The position numbers were made by a program, and so were the translations under genes. Under the pieces are notes generated by a model. The model made no database searches. It saw only the letters and a program-made list of their open reading frames with translations, and was not told the origin of the DNA. 64,000 nt of DNA, from contig NC_063448.1 in the NCBI RefSeq assembly GCF_020379485.1, positions 5,231,726-5,295,725 of the forward strand, written 5' to 3'. Numbering within the stretch: the stretch's first letter is position 1; each line of letters begins with the position of its first letter. Below are positions 58,651 through 64,000 of this stretch, in pieces. Source of the DNA: Brassica napus (lineage: Eukaryota > Streptophyta > Magnoliopsida > Brassicales > Brassicaceae).

Positions 58651-59190
58651 TAATTATAAATATTATTTAATAATAATTTTCTTTTTTTAAAATCCTAATC
58701 AAAAGATAAATTCAAAAGATTATTTGATCATATTTTTCTTTTCTAATATTGTGACATGTGTTTAAAAATATAATTATTAAAATATATATAATAAGATCAT
58801 ACAAACGAATTTTAAAAAAAATTACTTTTAATTTGTTTTTTTTTAATTGAACTTTACTTTTAAAATTTATTTAATAGTAAAAAAAAATCTCTAAAAATAT
58901 TTGGTAGTAATTATTTTAGAAATTTTCCTTTTTCAAAATCCTAAAAAAATAGATTTGAAAACAATTTATTTAATATAAATTTTCTTTTCTAAACATTTAA
59001 TGAAAATAAAATTATAAAATATTATATTGAGCTTGATTCTTCAAAATTGTTAATTAACATGATTATAACACATGTCAATTATATATTAAAAAATGTGATA
59101 AGTGTTAAACTATCTCTTAATCAAAAATATATAAACTGAAATAATGAAAATAATTTTTCTTAAAAATTGATTATAAATATTATTTAATAG

Positions 59191-59192
59191 TC

Positions 59193-59232
<40 letters not shown>
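59191..59232. repeat. (TTA)n microsatellite
   Basis: About fourteen TTA/ATT triplets. A shorter, interrupted run follows at 59398-59420, in the equivalent place of the next diverged repeat unit. Confidence 0.95.
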
Positions 59233-59233
<1 letters not shown>

Positions 59234-61440
59234 TATAAAAAGCTTAATTCTTCAAAGTTAATAATTAAATGATTGTGACAATGTCAGTTATATATTTGAA
59301 AATGTGATATGTGTTAAACTATCTCATAATCAAAAATTATATACTAAAATAATAAATCGACTTTTATGAAAAATTAATGTTAAATATTATTTAATAGTCT
59401 TATTATTATTGTTATTATTTATTATAATGTTTGTTTTAAAAAATACTAAAGATAGAGAATTATAAAAGATAAATATTAAATTTAAGAAAAAATTGTTAAA
59501 CAAAAACGAATTGTAAAATCCTACAAGTAAAATAAATTATTTAATAAAAAACATGAAAAAAAGCTAACTTTTAAATAAATAATATTATCTTTTTAAAAGC
59601 CTAATTAAAAGAAAATTGCAAAAGTACTCTTATTATTTTCTTATAAATAACTAACTTTCTTTTTTTAATAGATAGTTGTATGTTAAAAAAGAATGACCAA
59701 AAATAGCTACAAACATTTCACATCTATATTTAGTTTTAAGCTTCTACATATTAATTTTAGAAAACAAAATAGTATTTACATGAAAAGTATTACCTATGTA
59801 TTTTATTTTAATTTATTGATAAAATTCAACTTTTTATTATTGTTATTATATGTTATGATGCTAACATAATTTTTAATTTTGATGTTGTTGTCGTACATGA
59901 GTATGTGTGAATATGATGAATATGTATTTATATGTATAAGACAAAATATGTAAATAATAAACAGATTTTTTTCTATTAAAAATAAAATAGTTGTATAAAA
60001 ATCTAAAATAAAAAATAATTATAAATAATTAATTTCCTTTTTAAAAGTCTAAATAAAATAAAATGTAAAAATAATCTTATTTTCTTACAATTAACTAACT
60101 TAAATTTTTAATAATTTTGTGTTAAAAAAATATAAACCAAAATTATCTTCAAATATTTTACCAGATATGATTGTGACATGTGTCAATTAAAAAAATAAGA
60201 TTGTGAATATGTCAATAAAGACTGCCAATACGTGAAAATAACTTCTTCTTTTCCTAAAATTCTAAATAAAATAGATTTTTTTTAAAAAAAATTATTTTCT
60301 AATCTTAATCAATGAAGTTTTTTTTCTTTTTTAAAAAAAATCCTCACGAGAGAGGATTGTAAAATTTTATTTAATTGTAATTTGTACTTAAATAAATAAT
60401 GATAAACATGAAAGTAAAAATTATTTAATTAACAAGAAAATTTGTAAAAATATTAGTGATTTTGAAGAAACTAATTTTGAAAATGGCAACTTTTAAAAAT
60501 AGTTAATATTAACTAGAAGTAATTATTTGATAGAAATTTTATTTTTTATATCCTAGACAAAATATAATTGTAAAAGATTATGTAATATTAATTTTTTTTT
60601 TCTAAAATACTAAAAACTGTAAAACAATATTTGATAGTTGTTTTCCTTTTTTATAAAAAAAATCTAAACAAAAGAAATTTGTATCATACTTTTTAAGTCA
60701 TAACCAAAAGAAAATTGTAAAATTTTATTTGATAACATTTTAAGAGAGTATTTGATGACAAACATGAGACTAAAAATTATTTAATTAACAAAAGAAGTAT
60801 AAAATTAGTATTGATATGAATTGTAAAAATATTAATTTTAATTTTTTTATTAATAACTAAAAATAATTACTTGATAGCAATTTAATTTTTTCTGAAATTC
60901 TACAGAAAAGATAATTGTAATAGGTTATATGAAGTAATTTTCTTTTTCTAAAATCTTAAACAAAATTGTAAAAGAGTATTTAATATATTTTTTTTATTTT
61001 TTATTGTAAATAAAAAAGAGATTTATAAAATAAAATGTTTTTCCTTTTTTAAAAAAAAATCCTAACAAAATAAAATTTTAAAGACTTATTTAATAAAACA
61101 TTAAAGTAATACATAAGAACATGTATAATGTTGTCATTGACTCGATTGGTGTATTTGAATTTCATCTCTTTTTACTTTTCATTCAATTTCTTATTTCCGT
61201 TGTGTTTAGTTTAAACGTTTAGGTATAATATTTTTTTCTAATCCTAAGTACAAAGTTTATAACAATTTATCTATGTACCATGATTATAAAATACAAATAT
61301 TAACTTGAACTTATGTGTAAAAATGGGTTTTAATTATAAAATAAATTTCAAACAATATATGCAAAAAAAAACAATCATAAAAGTATAATAAAATGATTTA
61401 TTATTTTATGTTTTTTATTAAATTAAAACATCAAACAAAA

Positions 61441-61470
61441 CCCGTTGCAACGCAACGGGCTCATATCTCG
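61441..61470 (+). mobile_element. Helitron-like 3' terminus, degenerate
   Basis: A perfect hairpin CCCGTTGC-AAC-GCAACGGG (61441-61459) followed by CTCATATCTCGT. The last bases read CTCG where CTAG/CTRR is expected, so this is a Helitron end with one change or a look-alike. Confidence 0.5.
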
Positions 61471-62955
61471 TATATACATATATTTTCGTTTTCAATTGTT
61501 TTTATACTTTATAAATATTTCCTTCTTATTTTATTTTGTTATTTGGAAAATTTTTAAAAAGAAATAATAGTATTTAAATATATATATTTTTAATTCATTA
61601 AGGGTATCATAGTAATCAACCAAAGTAAAAGTTAACGTGAGTGTGACGTATAGGAAAGTGACTTCTCAAATAATATTATAGAGATGTGTAAAAATACTAA
61701 AAAATCTATCTTTGTGGAACGGATGGAGTATAAGATAAATTCTAACAAAAGCTTCCAGCTTAGGCACATAACGAGAAGCGGCTCTATAATACCCATTTAA
61801 AAGCCAAGCAGTATGAAACCTTGTAATTGAAAGCCCAACAATTAAGGGCAATATGCTATAAATTGTTATAGCAGTGTTAAAATAATAGACATATATAGGC
61901 CCAATAGGAGCTATTAGGTCAAAGAGAAAGACTTATCAAATGCCCAATAAAACACAGGCCCCTTAAGTAACAAGATCCAAAGAGATCAACAAAGACACTG
62001 AGATATTTAAACAGTAAAATTTTGAACTGTGCCACTGGGCTGAGCCGTCGGCTTCACATCCTTTGACGACTCAACATGTTTTCTGGTGAGCTCTATCAGC
62101 TTCTCTAAAATTGAGGTCATAAACGGCTGTGTGTGTGTGGCCATGTTACACATTTTGTGGTTCCAACTGTGATAGTCGGTTTTTCAAAAGCTCTATGGAT
62201 TTTATATTATTCAGTAATCATATATAAAAACAAATGAAAACCATGAAATGTAAGAGTTTAAATGGCTAACCAGTTGTGAAAGTTTGTCCCTCGACTATAT
62301 GCACATGCTCATTGTTTCCCTGCAAATTGATTGAAAAAGGAGCTACCAAAGACAAATTACTAACGAAAGAGGGAGGCATTAACGGATATAAATATACAAT
62401 CATGCTGGAATCACAGCCGTTTATATGTATTATGAATATTACATTTTGGTAAAATTTCTGTATATTACATTCAGTTACTTTATTTTATATATGCCTCCAG
62501 AGGACAATTAGGGTGATCACTACCAAACGTTAATGGCAAACATGTATATTCTACCATCTGACCAGTAAATCATACAAAAATGAATATATATAGTATGAAA
62601 TGAAAAATATATGGATGAAATAGTATTAGATTATGTTGTTGATAGGGACTTGTAGTTTTGTAATTTTCACCCATGCTCCTGATGTATTACTATTCGAATT
62701 CAACTTGATATATATATTTGGATGTGTCTTCGAATTGTGTGGGTACTAGTTAGTTGTTTGATACAAAGCTTATGCTATACTTGAATAATGTTACAGTCCA
62801 CCAACTGAACTGAAGAAAACGCATATAGAGAAACATTCATAAGATCAGTACATCTCTACGTAACTAATACGCACATTCTGTAACTAATGTCTACACATAC
62901 ATCATTTGTAATTTATGTTATCATTATATATTATGACTTTAAGCCATACCGCTAA
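61471..62955. other. Intergenic stretch without supported genes
   Basis: Mixed-composition DNA at 61680-62160 shows fewer A/T runs and could hold exons, but no frame longer than about 60 codons or a known motif was seen. Confidence 0.45.
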
Positions 62956-63266
62956 GCACATCTCCAATGGCACACAAAAATTTCCCCTATATTTCACTTT
63001 AAAATTGAGTAACTCTATTAAAAAGTCGAATTTGCTCCAATGGTTCACTCTATAATAGAGTTATTCTATAATAGAGTGAAATATAGAGTAGTGTTGCTTT
63101 TTCACTCCAAATATAGAATAAAAAAATAACATTACTCTATATTTCACTTTATTATAGAGTAACTCTATTACAGAGTAAACCATTGGAGCAAATTCAATTC
63201 TATAATAGAGTTATTCTATTTTATAGTGAAATATAGAGAGAATTTTTGTGTACCATCGGAGATGGT
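62956..63266. mobile_element. Fold-back MITE, about 311 bp
   Basis: Long inverted halves: left CATCTCCAATGGCACACAAA, TATATTTCACTTTA, TTTGCTCCAATGG; the right half is its reverse complement with few changes (CCATTGGAGCAAA, TATAGTGAAATATAGAGAG, TTTTTGTGTACCATCGGAGA). Most of the element can form one hairpin. TSD unclear; the CATCTCCAATGG ends are common in plant MITEs. Confidence 0.85.
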
Positions 63267-64000
63267 CTACCAAACAAACAAACTTTAGTTCATATCCTAA
63301 ATAATTTTATAAGAAACATTATTCAACAAAAATTGAAATGTTAATCGTTTTTGACCATTCAATTTTCGTTCAAAATCATTTATAAGCATTGATTATAAAC
63401 TGTCCATCTCTTTTGCTATGGGGGTCGGAGTACGATATATCATTACTATATGTTTTCAGAATAGTAGTCATGTCGCAGCTATGAAAAAAAATAATTTGTT
63501 GGAAACTTATGTTCTAACAACGCTTCAAAACTTGGCCTATAATAGGACAACATTTTCTAAATTACTACTCGACTCATTGCTAGAGCATCGGTTATAATAT
63601 TAGTCAGGGTATATTTCGTATGAATGTCACCAAATAACTTAAGCAGTAGTAGGTAATGCATACATATGCGTTCTATATACACATGAAATACATGCTTGCA
63701 TATTTGTTCTGCTTCTACTACACATGAAATAGAAAGTAACAAGGCGAGATTTGGTAAAAACATTCCCATGATACTAAAACTCATTAGAGATCTAAAGAAC
63801 CTTTTTTATTCTAAATATAAAATATACAGTTCATCATTACAACAAAAACAACTCATGAACCTTTGGCAATAAGTAGAAACTGATTCAACTGAAAAGAGAT
63901 CGAAAGTGGAATTAAAAACATATTAAAACAAAAGGAAAGAGGAGTTGTTACGAGGCGTGAAAGATGCGTTGTTTCTTACTACACACCGACGACAACATCT
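63267..64000. other. Terminal stretch without supported genes
   Basis: No motif or long frame recognised; a gene could begin beyond the window edge. Confidence 0.45.

Larger units (their letters stand above)
57401..61440. other. Very AT-rich repeat DNA, probable Helitron body
   Basis: No coding sequence. It contains tandem 153-bp repeats, a TTA microsatellite and many diverged copies of the phrases TTTAATAGTAATTTTCTTTTT and TGTAAAAGATTATTTAATA. It ends at a Helitron-like hairpin at 61441. Confidence 0.55.

Overview
This is nuclear plant DNA, almost certainly from a Brassicaceae species. Genes are intron-rich, intergenic DNA is very AT-rich, and the recognisable proteins match Arabidopsis families closely. 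I recall three of them from one stretch of Arabidopsis chromosome 1: coilin (At1g13030), DOT5/WIP6 (At1g13290) and HRS1 (At1g13300). The heavy gene decay, tandem duplication and nested transposons fit a post-polyploid genome such as a Brassica relative. No search was run, so species and accession numbers are from memory.

Layout. 1-9.1 kb: a decayed coilin gene (minus), directly preceded by a decayed prolyl oligopeptidase; a 1.7-kb tandem duplication carrying a Helitron 3' end and a coiled-coil gene; a detached coilin C-terminal fragment. 9.1-14.2 kb: AT-rich DNA ending in a Helitron 3' end, a frameshifted GCK-domain gene, a prolyl 4-hydroxylase pseudogene, an unrecognised ORF and a third coilin-block fragment. 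14.5-20.3 kb: a nested cluster of small inverted-repeat elements, a 5'-truncated LINE with target-site duplication (TSD), and a 231-bp hAT-type MITE. 20.5-22.0 kb: HRS1 (minus), intact in five exons. 22.6-31.8 kb: a Sirevirus-type Copia element with an envelope-like third ORF and 5-bp TSD, then a solo LTR with its own TSD. 33.2-35.4 kb: a metallochaperone-like (HIPP) gene that runs out of frame into a FEY-like pseudogene, then a 664-bp hAT element with 8-bp TSD. 37.3-42.3 kb: a second degenerate Copia element. 43.3-44.7 kb: DOT5 (plus), intact in two exons. 45.9-46.3 kb: a tRNA-derived SINE with TSD. 46.6-61.5 kb: AT-rich repeat DNA with Helitron-type ends, carrying a near full-length 6.46-kb LINE with a 15-bp TSD. 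61.5-64 kb: mostly featureless, with one fold-back MITE.

Only HRS1 and DOT5 look like intact host genes; both encode transcription factors (phosphate/nitrate root response and leaf-vein/organ patterning respectively). The HIPP reading frame is open but its C-terminus is foreign. Every other host gene is broken. HRS1 and DOT5, adjacent in Arabidopsis as I recall, are separated here by about 21 kb that is mostly transposon. No new biochemical system was found; the most notable points are the chimeric HIPP/FEY locus, the coilin breakup, reciprocal damage in the tandem pair, and several precisely bounded insertions.
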